64,000 bases of DNA from Devosia indica (GTDB taxonomy: Bacteria > Pseudomonadota > Alphaproteobacteria > Rhizobiales > Devosiaceae), in NCBI RefSeq assembly GCF_003056405.1, contig NZ_PYVZ01000002.1, forward strand, positions 1 to 64,000, in the 5' to 3' direction. Under the pieces are notes generated by a model. The model was not told the origin of the DNA. It saw only the letters and a program-made list of their open reading frames with translations, and did not search any database. Positions 32,221 to 40,617 of this stretch are shown here, piece by piece; the stretch's first letter is position 1, and every line of letters starts with the position of its first letter. The position numbers and the translations under genes are program-made.

Positions 32221-33279
32221 CTAAACCGCCTGCCCGGTGGCGTCGAAGGCAAGGAGTTTTTCAGCGTCGAGCGGCCAGGCGACCTTGTGGCCGAGCGCCA
32301 CATCCTCGCGCGCCGGCTGGATGGAACGCAGAACGACACCGTCCGCAAGGGTGACGTCGAACAGGGTTTCGCGGCCCTGTGGCTCGACAAAGGTGATGGT
32401 GCCCGAGACCTGACTTGCGCCGGCAGCGCCGAAATGTTCGGGGCGGACGCCCAGGCTCAGCGGCGTGTCGCCGGGGATGTTGGCGAGACGGGAGGGCAGG
32501 GGGAGGCCGGCACCACCATTGACGATGAAGCGACCGTCGCCGCTGGCCTTGCCTTCGAGCATGACGATGGGCGGGTTGCCCAGGAACCCGGCCACGAATT
32601 TGTTGACTGGGGCGCGATACATGTCGGTGGGGGTTGCGATCTGCAGGATCTCGCCCTTGTTCATGATGGCGATACGATCGCACATCGACATGGCTTCGAC
32701 CTGGTCATGGGTGACCAGAATGGCGGTAATGCCGGTCTCGAGCTGGATGCGGCGGATTTCCGAGCGCATTTCGAGGCGCAGCTTGGCATCCAGATTGGCC
32801 AGCGGCTCATCGAGCAGCAGCACGTCGGGCTTGCGCACCAGCGCCCGAGCCAGCGCAACGCGCTGCTGCTGGCCGCCGGAGAGCTGCGCCGGCCGGCGGG
32901 CCAGCAATTCCTCGATATGGGTCAATTCGGCAATGGCGCGCACCTCGCGCTCGATCTTGGCCTTGTCGTCGCCGCGTACCGAGAGCGGGAAGGCGATGTT
33001 CTCGGACACGGTCAGATGCGGGTAGAGCGCATAGTTCTGGAACACCACGCCCACATTGCGCTTCTGGCTGGGCACATTGCTGACATCGCGGGTCCCGAAC
33101 AGGATCTGCCCGCCGTTGATGCGGTGGATGCCACAAATGGCAAACAGAGTTGTCGACTTGCCGCAACCTGAGGGGCCGAGCAGGGCCAGCATTTCGCCGT
33201 CCTCTACCGTCAGGTTCATCTTGTCGATGACGGTCATGTCATCGAAGGTCTTGGTGAAATCCTTGAGGGTGACTTGCAT
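32221..33279 (-). CDS. CUT1-type ABC transporter ATPase (UgpC/MalK-like)
   Basis: A 352-residue MalK/UgpC-type ATPase. Walker A is GPSGCGKSTT (about residue 37), the Q-loop region VVFQNYALYPHLTV, signature LSGGQQQRVALARAL, Walker B LLLDEPLANLDAKLR and the H-loop TAILVTHDQVEAM. The C-terminal TOBE-type regulatory domain has LGVRPEHFG. The ATG at 33277-33279 overlaps the permease stop; the frame extends upstream inside that permease gene but is not used. It energises the importer encoded at 33,279-36,840. Confidence 0.93.
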   Translation of the reverse strand: MQVTLKDFTKTFDDMTVIDKMNLTVEDGEMLALLGPSGCGKSTTLFAICGIHRINGGQILFGTRDVSNVPSQKRNVGVVFQNYALYPHLTVSENIAFPLSVRGDDKAKIEREVRAIAELTHIEELLARRPAQLSGGQQQRVALARALVRKPDVLLLDEPLANLDAKLRLEMRSEIRRIQLETGITAILVTHDQVEAMSMCDRIAIMNKGEILQIATPTDMYRAPVNKFVAGFLGNPPIVMLEGKASGDGRFIVNGGAGLPLPSRLANIPGDTPLSLGVRPEHFGAAGASQVSGTITFVEPQGRETLFDVTLADGVVLRSIQPAREDVALGHKVAWPLDAEKLLAFDATGQAV

Positions 33280-34103
33280 CAGCCTTTCGTGCCTCCGCCG
33301 AAAATGTTCATCAGCCGGTTCTGGAACACCGCAAACAGCACGAGGATCGGCAGGGTGTAGAAGAGCCCGACGGACTTGAAGAGGTTGAAATTGTAGGTGG
33401 TGGAATTGGGGTCCGAGACCACGTTGAGATAGGTGGACAGCACCTGGAAATTGGCCGATGGCGCCAGGATCCGGGGCAGCATGAATTCGCTCCAGCCATC
33501 GATGAAGGCGAAGATGCCCAGCGAAAGCAGGCCCGGCGTCACCTGGGGCAGGATCAGGCGGCGCCAGACGGTGAAGCGGCTGGCCCCGTCCTGCACGCCG
33601 GCCATTTCGATTTCCCAGGGCACCTGGTCGTAGAAGCCCTTCATGATCCAGACGCCAAAGGGCAGCATCAGGCTGGCCTTGACCAGGATCACGCCGATCA
33701 GCGTGTTGTAGAGCCCGGCAAACTGCAGCACGAGGAACACGCCGATGATCAGGGTTACCGAGGGAAAGGCGTGCATCACCATGATGCCGGAAAGGAAGAA
33801 GCGGCGGAACGGTAGATTGAGCCGGGAAATGGCGTAGCCAGCGGTGGAGGAAACGGCCAGAACGATCACCACCATGGTGGTGGCAAACAGGAACGTCGTG
33901 GCCGTCGGGCCCCAGACGTCGCCCGTCACCGAAGCGTCCCAGAGGAACCGCCAATGGTGAAAGGTGAACTCATTGGGAATGAGAGACCCCGGCGGGGCAT
34001 TGGTGAAGGTATCTATGACGAGGAAGAGATACATCACCGCCAGCGGGGCACTGAGTATGCCGAGCAGGGCGTAGATAGGCCAGGCGGAGAAGTTGCGGGT
34101 CAT
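33279..34103 (-). CDS. CUT1-type ABC permease (MalG/UgpE-like)
   Basis: A 274-residue permease with six membrane segments. The EAA motif region reads EIEMAGVQDGASRFTVWRRLILPQVTPG, the coupling loop that contacts the ATPase. A short N-terminal helix, SAWPIYALLGILSAPLAVMY, starts the protein. It lies 9 nt after the MalF-like permease and overlaps the ATPase start. Function: half of the translocation channel. Confidence 0.92.
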   Translation of the reverse strand: MTRNFSAWPIYALLGILSAPLAVMYLFLVIDTFTNAPPGSLIPNEFTFHHWRFLWDASVTGDVWGPTATTFLFATTMVVIVLAVSSTAGYAISRLNLPFRRFFLSGIMVMHAFPSVTLIIGVFLVLQFAGLYNTLIGVILVKASLMLPFGVWIMKGFYDQVPWEIEMAGVQDGASRFTVWRRLILPQVTPGLLSLGIFAFIDGWSEFMLPRILAPSANFQVLSTYLNVVSDPNSTTYNFNLFKSVGLFYTLPILVLFAVFQNRLMNIFGGGTKG

Positions 34104-34112
34104 CTGCGGCTC

Positions 34113-35426
34113 CTAGAATTCGATCCGCGGCTTGTTGACCAGCTCGTCGAACCGGAACATGCGCAAGTAGAGGATGGACAGAACCAGGCCGACCGCGACC
34201 AGAATCAGCGCCATGGCGGCGCCCATGCCGTATTCGAGATTGCCGGTGTAGTTGTTGAGCGCCGTGTTGAAGGCCTCGAGCGCCCAGACCGTGGTCGTGC
34301 TGCCCGGGCCGCCATTGGTGGTGAGCCAGATCTGCTCATAGGAGGAGAGCAGGGAGAGCGTCTGGTAGGAGGTGACAAACAGGATCGGCCAGCGCAATTG
34401 CGGCAGGATGATCTGGCGGATCTGCTGCCAGCGACTGGCGCCGTCGACTTCGCTGGCCCAGAGCTGCTGGATTGGAATAGCGCGCAGGGCACCTGAAAAC
34501 AGGATCATGCCGAAGGATGCACCGACAAAGCCGTTGACCAGTATGATTGTCGCCCAGGCCGTGGGTACCGAACCTTTCATGTAGTTGAAGGCGGGCAGCC
34601 CGAGCTGCTCGGCGATGACATAGAGAAAGCCATTGTCCCAGGTGAACCACTTCCACATGACTGCATAGAGGACGACAGGCGTGATGCGCGGCAGCAGCCA
34701 GAGCACGCTGAAAAAGCCTGCGCCGGTCTTGGGCAGATAAAAGGTGGTGATGGCCAGGAACAGGCCGACAAATACGTTGAAGGCGAGTGTCGCGGCGACA
34801 TAGAAAACGGTGTTGAGGACGATGCGGATGGTTTCGGGCCGATCCAGCAGGGTCTGGAAATTGCCGCCATCGATCCAGCGCCAGCCGGTATAGCTGGCTT
34901 CGGCAATGGTGCTGATGGTTTCGGCCGGCGCGTCGGGCGCCATGCTGGTGATCGCGGCTTCCATGTCGGCGCGGCTGGCATAGCGGGTATTGAGGATCGA
35001 GCGCTCGAACGGTTCGGTGGCAAGCTTGAGCTCGCGAATGCGGGTCGGGCGCGAAGGCAGGGATTTGAGCGCGGATTCGAAGCTGCGTGCGTCCTCGAAG
35101 TTTTGGCCCATAAGCCGGGCTTCGATTTCGCCGAGGAACCGAGGTTCGACGCCGGCATCGGCAGCGGCTGCCAGCGTTTCGGATGTCACCGAAAAACTGG
35201 CTTCACCCAGTGCCGTGATGACGTCGTTGTCAATTCCGGCATTTCCCAGGTCCCGCAGCAGGTTGCCGGTAATGACGTGAGAGCCGCCGGTGATGCCGGT
35301 CGCGGTGCTCATATTGGTGAAGGCGAAGACAGTCGTCAGCACCACGGGCATGAGGAAGAAGGCAAAGAGCAACGCAAGCGCCGGGCTGACGAAGCCCAGG
35401 CCTAGAAGGCTGGTTCTGGTGCGCAT
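34113..35426 (-). CDS. CUT1-type ABC permease with large periplasmic insertion (MalF-like)
   Basis: A 437-residue permease, about 140 residues longer than a usual UgpA-type subunit. TM1 (ALALLFAFFLMPVVLTTVFAF) is followed by a roughly 190-residue hydrophilic insert (about residues 45-230) before the remaining membrane segments, which carry the EAA loop ASEVDGASRWQQIRQIILPQL. E. coli MalF has an analogous P2 loop that clasps the binding protein; whether this insert does the same is inference. The ATG at 35426 is preceded by GGAGA. Frames further upstream cross the intercistronic hairpin. Confidence 0.9.
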   Translation of the reverse strand: MRTRTSLLGLGFVSPALALLFAFFLMPVVLTTVFAFTNMSTATGITGGSHVITGNLLRDLGNAGIDNDVITALGEASFSVTSETLAAAADAGVEPRFLGEIEARLMGQNFEDARSFESALKSLPSRPTRIRELKLATEPFERSILNTRYASRADMEAAITSMAPDAPAETISTIAEASYTGWRWIDGGNFQTLLDRPETIRIVLNTVFYVAATLAFNVFVGLFLAITTFYLPKTGAGFFSVLWLLPRITPVVLYAVMWKWFTWDNGFLYVIAEQLGLPAFNYMKGSVPTAWATIILVNGFVGASFGMILFSGALRAIPIQQLWASEVDGASRWQQIRQIILPQLRWPILFVTSYQTLSLLSSYEQIWLTTNGGPGSTTTVWALEAFNTALNNYTGNLEYGMGAAMALILVAVGLVLSILYLRMFRFDELVNKPRIEF

Positions 35427-35447
35427 GAGAACAGTCTCCAACGGGAT

Positions 35448-35473
35448 CCCGGGGCGCTGCATGGCGCCCCGGG
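35448..35473 (-). terminator. intercistronic hairpin between binding protein and permease genes
   Basis: CCCGGGGCGC and GCGCCCCGGG form a perfect 10-bp GC stem with a 6-nt loop (35448-35457 and 35464-35473). It lies between the stop of the substrate-binding-protein gene (35485) and the MalF-like start (35426). No U-run follows on the minus strand, so it probably acts as an mRNA stabiliser or partial attenuator. Confidence 0.65.
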
Positions 35474-35484
35474 CATATTGGCGG

Positions 35485-36840
35485 TTAGCGGACGATGATC
35501 TTGTCGCCCAGGGCCGAGGTGACTTCGGCTTCCAGAGCGTTGACGGCGTCTTCAACCGAGACGGTGCCAGTCCAGGAAGCTTCAAGGTTCTTGAACATCG
35601 CGGTCCAGTAAGGGCCGAACTCGACGTCGTTGGGGATGGCGGTCGCATGCGGCAGGAGCTCGGTGGTGGCAATGCCGGCCCAGCGGTCATTGGCAAACAG
35701 CGGGATCGATGCCTGAGCGTCGCTCAGGGCCACTTTGCCCGACTTGACGGCGTGCAGCGCGTTGAAGCGCGGCTCGGAGGCGATAGAGATCAACTCCGCA
35801 GAGATCGCTGCATCGTCATCGGTACCGGCGTTGGAGAGCAGATAGACCAGCGGATGGCTGATAGTGTTGGCCTTGCCGTTCTCATTGCCAGCGGGGATCA
35901 GGCTGTACTGCATCTGACCGAAGAAGTCCTCGAGACCCCATTTGGTCTGCCACTCCGAAACAGTCCAGGTGCCGGCATGCCAGAAGCCGGCCTGATCGTT
36001 GGCAACGGCTTCGTGGAAGGCATCCCAGGTCGAGCCGAGATGAGTGGCCGGCACTACGCCGGCGTCGGCCGCATCAACGAAGAACTGGAACATGTCGGTC
36101 ATGGCCTGCTTGTCGAGAACGAGCTTGCCGGTTTCCGCGTCGACCATTTCGCCGCCGAAGCTGATATAGAACTGCCAGTAGTCCGGGCCGTTGCTGGGGC
36201 GTGGCACGAAGCCCTTGCCCGCTTCGACGACACCGGCGTCCTGCATCTTCTTGGCGTCGTCGATCATGTTGTAGAGCGTGTATTCACCGCTCGCGACCTT
36301 GCCAGGCAGGGCCTCGATGTCGGCATCGGTCCAGCCAATGGCCTTGAGATTGGCTCGGGAATAGAAGAACGGGCGCGACTCGGCATCCTGCGGAATGCCC
36401 CAGACAACCCCGTCATAGCTGGTGATGTCATAGAGGTTGGGGTAAATCGCGTTGAGCGGCCAAGCGTCGAAGTCCACATAGTCCTCGACCGGGCGCAACA
36501 GGCCGGACTGCGACCACGGGCCGATGTCTTCATGGCCGGAAATGATGATGTTGGGCGCATTGCCCGCTTCGGCAGCCAGGGTCACGGCCTGCTTGAAATC
36601 GTCCCAGCCGGACCAGGCCTGGGTTTCGACGGTGATGTTGAGCTCTTCGCCGCGGATTGCGGCTTCACGTTCGAGAATATCGGCCGCCATGACGATGTTG
36701 TCGTAGCGGTAATTGCTGGTGTCACCGGTGCCGCCGGCCCACACGGTGATGGTGTAATCCTCGGCCTGCGCGGCAAGCATGGTGCCCGAGAGCAGCATTG
36801 CCGTGGTGGCGAGCAGTTTCGTCGTCTTGAGAATGGTCAT
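35485..36840 (-). CDS. CUT1-type ABC substrate-binding protein (SBP_bac_1)
   Basis: A 451-residue family-1 binding protein. The signal peptide covers residues 1-26 (ending LAAQAEDY). The mature part starts YTITVWAGGTGDTSNYRYDN and has the two-lobe pattern of sugar/glycerol-phosphate binders, including GVVWGIPQDAESRPFFYSRANL and a C-terminal hinge region. It is the first gene of the operon that ends with GDPD and IMPase genes, which points to a phosphodiester such as a glycerophospho-sugar or glycerophosphoinositol, although a plain sugar is possible. A 16-bp perfect palindrome lies 36 nt upstream of the start. Confidence 0.9.
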   Translation of the reverse strand: MTILKTTKLLATTAMLLSGTMLAAQAEDYTITVWAGGTGDTSNYRYDNIVMAADILEREAAIRGEELNITVETQAWSGWDDFKQAVTLAAEAGNAPNIIISGHEDIGPWSQSGLLRPVEDYVDFDAWPLNAIYPNLYDITSYDGVVWGIPQDAESRPFFYSRANLKAIGWTDADIEALPGKVASGEYTLYNMIDDAKKMQDAGVVEAGKGFVPRPSNGPDYWQFYISFGGEMVDAETGKLVLDKQAMTDMFQFFVDAADAGVVPATHLGSTWDAFHEAVANDQAGFWHAGTWTVSEWQTKWGLEDFFGQMQYSLIPAGNENGKANTISHPLVYLLSNAGTDDDAAISAELISIASEPRFNALHAVKSGKVALSDAQASIPLFANDRWAGIATTELLPHATAIPNDVEFGPYWTAMFKNLEASWTGTVSVEDAVNALEAEVTSALGDKIIVR

Positions 36841-36876
36841 GTTTGAAGCCCCGATAATGCGTCGGATGGGATGTCA

Positions 36877-36892
36877 TTGCACGCGCGTGCAA
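36877..36892. promoter_or_regulatory. perfect 16-bp palindrome, LacI operator candidate
   Basis: TTGCACGCGCGTGCAA reads the same on both strands and has the CG centre of LacI-family operators. It lies between the substrate-binding-protein start (36840) and the upstream LacI gene (37138-38157). Either that regulator or the in-operon LacI at 29721 could bind here. Confidence 0.7.
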
Positions 36893-37137
36893 ACATGTCT
36901 TTACGGGGTCGTTGTGACAGGCAAATTACAGGGGTGTGAGAAAATGACGTCGGTCATGGGCCGTGTTGCCCAATGCCGCTCCGGGAAACCGAGGCGTCGA
37001 TTTATTGACTGCAGATAGCGACGAGGCGAGGTCTGGAAGTTTCCAGAGCATGGGTCAGCCGGGAGGGCGCCGCTTGCAGCCCGGAGCGCGTGCGGCGTGG
37101 CGAGGATCGGCCGCGTGCTGGTTCGTGTTTGGAGATA

Positions 37138-38157
37138 TCAGTTCCGTCGATGCGTGCTTTCCCTGACGATCAGTTCGGGGTCGATCAGGGTGACACTGGG
37201 CTCGGGCAGGGCGCCTTCAGTGCCGATCAATTCAATCAGGCGGGCCACGGCCAGGTCGGTTACCAGCCGGATTTCGTAGTTGACACTGGTCAGTGGTGTC
37301 GCGGCGTGTTCGGCGAATTCGATATTATCGAAGCCGACAATGGCGACGTCCTCGGGGACGCGCAATCCGTTCTTCTGTGTCCAGCGCAGGGCGCCGATGG
37401 CAAGGGAGTCGTTGGCAGCGAACACGGCCGATGGCCGCTGGGGGAGACGCATCAGCTTGTCCATGGCCCAGTAACCGCGAATGACCGAGTGCCCTTGCGG
37501 ATCGGCCGAGAGCTGAGGATCAACCGCGATATTGGCCTCATGCAGGGCCGCGTCGTAGCCTTCGCGCTTTTCATGATTGCCCAGGGGATTGGCGCTATCG
37601 ATGATGCCAATCCGCTTGTGCCCGATATCGATCAGGTGGCGGACGGCCCGATAGGCGCCGCGCCGCTCGTCGACCGAGACTGCATCGACCCCGGCATCGG
37701 GGTCGGCTACGAGCAGGACCACCGGATAATTGGCGCGACGCAATTGCCGGATGTGATCGAGCTCGCGGTGGCTGCGCGGATAAATCAACATGCCATCCAC
37801 CTGGCGGGACTGGAACATGGCAATGACCCGCTTTTCCTCGTCCAGATCATTGTTGGAGGTGGCAAACAAGGTGGAATAGCCCCGCTCGGCCAAGGCCAGC
37901 TCGATGGACTGGGCTGCCTGGGTCAGGGCCGGGTTGGTGATGTCGGTCAACACCAGCCCGATGGTCTTGGTCTCACGGCTGACCAGGGACTTGGCCACCT
38001 GATTGGGCATGTAGTTGAGATCACGCGCCGCGTCGCGGATGCGCATGGCGGTGTCCTCGGGAATGCGGGGACTGCCGCGCAAGGCCAGACTGACCGTGTT
38101 CACCGAGAAACCGGTCTTGTCTGCAACATCCTTCAGTCGAACAATCGGTCTGCCCAA
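37138..38157 (-). CDS. LacI-family transcriptional regulator upstream of the Ugp-like operon
   Basis: A 339-residue LacI regulator: HTH VRLKDVADKTGFSVNTVSLALRG, hinge MPNQVAKSLVSRETKTIG, then the ligand domain with LALAERGYSTLFATSNNDLD and VAIVGFDNIEFAEHAATPLT. The frame begins with TTG at 38157, with GGGGGA about 9 nt before it; no ATG lies before the HTH, so TTG is accepted. It is on the same strand as, and about 300 nt upstream of, the importer operon, with the perfect palindrome in between, so it is the most likely repressor of that operon. Confidence 0.9.
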   Translation of the reverse strand: MGRPIVRLKDVADKTGFSVNTVSLALRGSPRIPEDTAMRIRDAARDLNYMPNQVAKSLVSRETKTIGLVLTDITNPALTQAAQSIELALAERGYSTLFATSNNDLDEEKRVIAMFQSRQVDGMLIYPRSHRELDHIRQLRRANYPVVLLVADPDAGVDAVSVDERRGAYRAVRHLIDIGHKRIGIIDSANPLGNHEKREGYDAALHEANIAVDPQLSADPQGHSVIRGYWAMDKLMRLPQRPSAVFAANDSLAIGALRWTQKNGLRVPEDVAIVGFDNIEFAEHAATPLTSVNYEIRLVTDLAVARLIELIGTEGALPEPSVTLIDPELIVRESTHRRN

Positions 38158-38194
38158 GCTACGCTGTCCCCCATTCTGCGATCGATTGAATGGA

Positions 38195-38635
38195 TTATGC
38201 GTGCTCTTGGTGCAAGCGGCGAATGGCCTGCAATTGCAGGCAATCCTGCGCCATCTCCATCAATTCGATCCGGTTCCCGTCCGGGTCCTCGATCCAGGCC
38301 TGGCGATTGCCATCAAGGCCCGGCTTGATCTCGGAGGTCAGGGCAATGCCGGCCGCCTTGATCCGTTCGGTCGTGCCCTCCAGGTCCTCAATCGTGAAGC
38401 ACATGTGGTTTACGCCATTGGCATTCCAGCCCGGGGCACGGTCGTTTTCGGCGCCGGGGAAGATCTCGAGATACTGATCATCGGTGATGCGCAGGTAGAC
38501 CAGCCAGGTCTCGCCATTGTCGTGCTTGAGGCGCAACATTTCCGGAAAGCCGAGGCGGTCGCGATAAAAGTCCAGCGACCGGTCCAGATCGGTGACCTTG
38601 ATCGCCACATGGCCAATGCCGACAACACCAAGCAT
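38195..38635 (-). CDS. VOC-family protein (glyoxalase I-like)
   Basis: A 146-residue VOC protein. Metal-ligand candidates follow the glyoxalase pattern: H9 (IGHVAIKV), the Glu of QYLEIFPG, H in GVNHMCFTI and Glu in DPDGNRIELMEM. AGGAGG precedes the ATG (38633-38635). Similar proteins isomerise or cleave small carbonyl compounds. Its role here, between an aldo/keto reductase and a LacI regulator, is probably carbonyl detoxification or a sugar-derived intermediate step (inference). The last 20 residues (LQLQAIRRLHQ) go beyond the VOC fold. Confidence 0.85.
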   Translation of the reverse strand: MLGVVGIGHVAIKVTDLDRSLDFYRDRLGFPEMLRLKHDNGETWLVYLRITDDQYLEIFPGAENDRAPGWNANGVNHMCFTIEDLEGTTERIKAAGIALTSEIKPGLDGNRQAWIEDPDGNRIELMEMAQDCLQLQAIRRLHQEHA

Positions 38636-38749
38636 AATATCCTCCTGACCCTTCAGGTCGTTATGAACAAAGTCAGTCTCGCTGACATTGTGTGATCGTT
38701 AATACGTCGCGTCATGGCAGTTTGAATTTGGCGTGTCAACGTGCCGAAG

Positions 38750-39562
38750 CTAGTCCCAGTCCGGCCCCCAGTCGGGTGCGATTGCCCGCAGATTGCGATC
38801 CCGAGTCTCGATCAGCGCAATGTCTTCAGGTGACAATTTCAGGTGCTGGGCTGCAAAATTGGAGACAATTCTCTCGCGCTTTCCGGAGGTTGGGATGGCT
38901 GCATAGCCCTTGGCCAGTTCAAAGGCGAGGGCGAGCTGCTCGGGGCTGGCATCATAGCGGCGCGCGGTATCGACCAGTACCGGATCGTCGCCCAGTCGCC
39001 CGTGCGCGATCGGTTGGTAGCATGTCACCATAATGCCGTGATCGACACAGTACTGCGCCAGTTTTTTGTTCTGAATGAATGGGTTGAGTTCGACCTGATT
39101 GGTGGCAATGCGGCCTTCACCGGCAATCGAACGGGCTTGGTCAAGCAGGGCGATGGTAAAGTTCGAGACCCCAATGAACCTAGTCAGTCCACGATCCTGC
39201 GCGTCCAAAAGGGGCTCAAGATAGGCTGCCAGCGGCTGGGCGCCATTGGGGGAGGGCCAGTGCAGCAGGGTTAGATCCACCTGATCGACTCCCAGATGGG
39301 ACAGGCTGGTTTCCAGTGATGGAAGCAGCTTGCCTTCGGCATAATTGTCCGTCGAAATCTTGGTGGTCAGGAAGATCTCGGCACGCGCCAGGCCTGATTG
39401 CACGAGTGCTGTTCCCACTTCGGTCTCGGTGTCATAGGTCTGCGCGGTGTCCAGATGGCGGTAGCCTGTTTCCAGCGCGCATAGGATCGCTTCGATGCCT
39501 TCGGCCTTCCAGCGCCCATAGGTTCCAAATCCGAGGCGCGGCATAACTTCTTGTAGTGTCAA
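38750..39562 (-). CDS. aldo/keto reductase
   Basis: A 270-residue AKR with the full catalytic tetrad: D38 and Y43 (GYRHLDTAQTYD), K68 (LTTKIST) and H101 (LLHWP). NADPH-site features include GVSNF and the late IPTSGKRERI. The start is TTG at 39562, chosen because GGGGAGGA lies 8 nt before it; an ATG six codons later has no comparable site. It reduces aldehydes or ketones, possibly sugar derivatives. It lies upstream of the VOC and LacI genes on the same strand and diverges from the CUT1 importer at 39,733. Confidence 0.88.
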   Translation of the reverse strand: MTLQEVMPRLGFGTYGRWKAEGIEAILCALETGYRHLDTAQTYDTETEVGTALVQSGLARAEIFLTTKISTDNYAEGKLLPSLETSLSHLGVDQVDLTLLHWPSPNGAQPLAAYLEPLLDAQDRGLTRFIGVSNFTIALLDQARSIAGEGRIATNQVELNPFIQNKKLAQYCVDHGIMVTCYQPIAHGRLGDDPVLVDTARRYDASPEQLALAFELAKGYAAIPTSGKRERIVSNFAAQHLKLSPEDIALIETRDRNLRAIAPDWGPDWD

Positions 39563-39635
39563 ACTTAATTCCTCCCCAAGCCGTGACTTTCGATGTCTTC
39601 AGGTGCGCGCTTGCTGCATTTTTCCACTTGGCCAG

Positions 39636-39665
39636 TTGACGTTCGGGGAACTATGCCTCTAGATT
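39636..39665 (+). promoter_or_regulatory. probable sigma70-type promoter for the CUT1 importer operon
   Basis: TTGACG (39636-39641) and TAGATT (39660-39665) are separated by 18 bp, about 70 nt before the start of the first permease gene. The AKR gene diverges from the same region. Confidence 0.45.
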
Positions 39666-39732
39666 AACGCTAATACAACACCCGGAAGAGAACTCTGAAC
39701 ACAGGGGCGGCCGGGATATTGGGAGGAGTTTC

Positions 39733-40617
39733 ATGCGCTGGAGCCGCATTGCGCCCCAACTTGCTCTGACGCCGGCCCTGGCCATCACGGCCGTGGCCTT
39801 TGTCGGGTCAATTGGCTGGACCATTTATCTGTCCTTCACGCGCAGCCGCCGCCTGCCCGAATATGGCATCGACTGGTCAGAATGGGGCCGTCAGTATGAC
39901 CGTCTGTTCCGCGATGCCGGCTGGGAAATATCGCTCCGCAATTTGATCGTGCTCGGCCTGGGCAGCGCGCTGGCCATTGTTTTCGGCTTCATTCTCGCGG
40001 CCATGATCGACAAGGAAAAGCGCGGCGAAAGTTTCTTTCGGACGGTTTTTCTTTATCCGCTGGCCGTCTCGCTGATCGTTACCGGTGCCGCCTGGCGCTG
40101 GATTCTCAATCCCACGCTGGGTGCGCAGAGCTTCCTGCGCAGCCTGGGCTGGGAGGTCGATTTCAACTGGCTCGCCCAGGGTGATACGGCCATGTACGCC
40201 ATCATTCTCGCCTCTGTCTGGCAGTCGGCCGGTTTTTACATGGCGCTAATGCTGGCGGGACTGAAAGGGATCAACACCGAAATCTGGAGCGCGGCCAAGC
40301 TTGATGGCGTGCCGCTCTGGCGGGTCTACCTCGAAATCATCATCCCGATGATGAAGTTCACCTTCATCACCTGCGCCATCCTGCTCTCACTTGGCGTCAT
40401 CAAGGCCTATGACGTGGTCGTGGCCATGACCAATGGCGGACCGGGACAGAGCACCTGGGTGCCGGCTTATTTCACCATCAACGCCCTCTCGGCCAAGTCC
40501 AATCTTGGCTACGCCTCGGCGGCCGCAGTGATGATGCTGGTCATTACCCTGGTCGTCTTCATTCCATTGGTTGCCCTGACCGTGTGGCAACAGCGCAAGC
40601 GGGAGGCCGCCCGATGA
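39733..40617 (+). CDS. CUT1 sugar ABC permease (MalF-type)
   Basis: A 294-residue permease with six membrane segments and no large insert. The EAA region reads IWSAAKLDGVPLWRVYLEIIIPMMKF. GGGAGGAG precedes the ATG. It overlaps the next permease by 4 nt (ATGA). Proteins of this form serve glucose/mannose and related sugar importers. It is first in an operon that ends with sugar-metabolism genes. Confidence 0.92.
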   Translation: MRWSRIAPQLALTPALAITAVAFVGSIGWTIYLSFTRSRRLPEYGIDWSEWGRQYDRLFRDAGWEISLRNLIVLGLGSALAIVFGFILAAMIDKEKRGESFFRTVFLYPLAVSLIVTGAAWRWILNPTLGAQSFLRSLGWEVDFNWLAQGDTAMYAIILASVWQSAGFYMALMLAGLKGINTEIWSAAKLDGVPLWRVYLEIIIPMMKFTFITCAILLSLGVIKAYDVVVAMTNGGPGQSTWVPAYFTINALSAKSNLGYASAAAVMMLVITLVVFIPLVALTVWQQRKREAAR

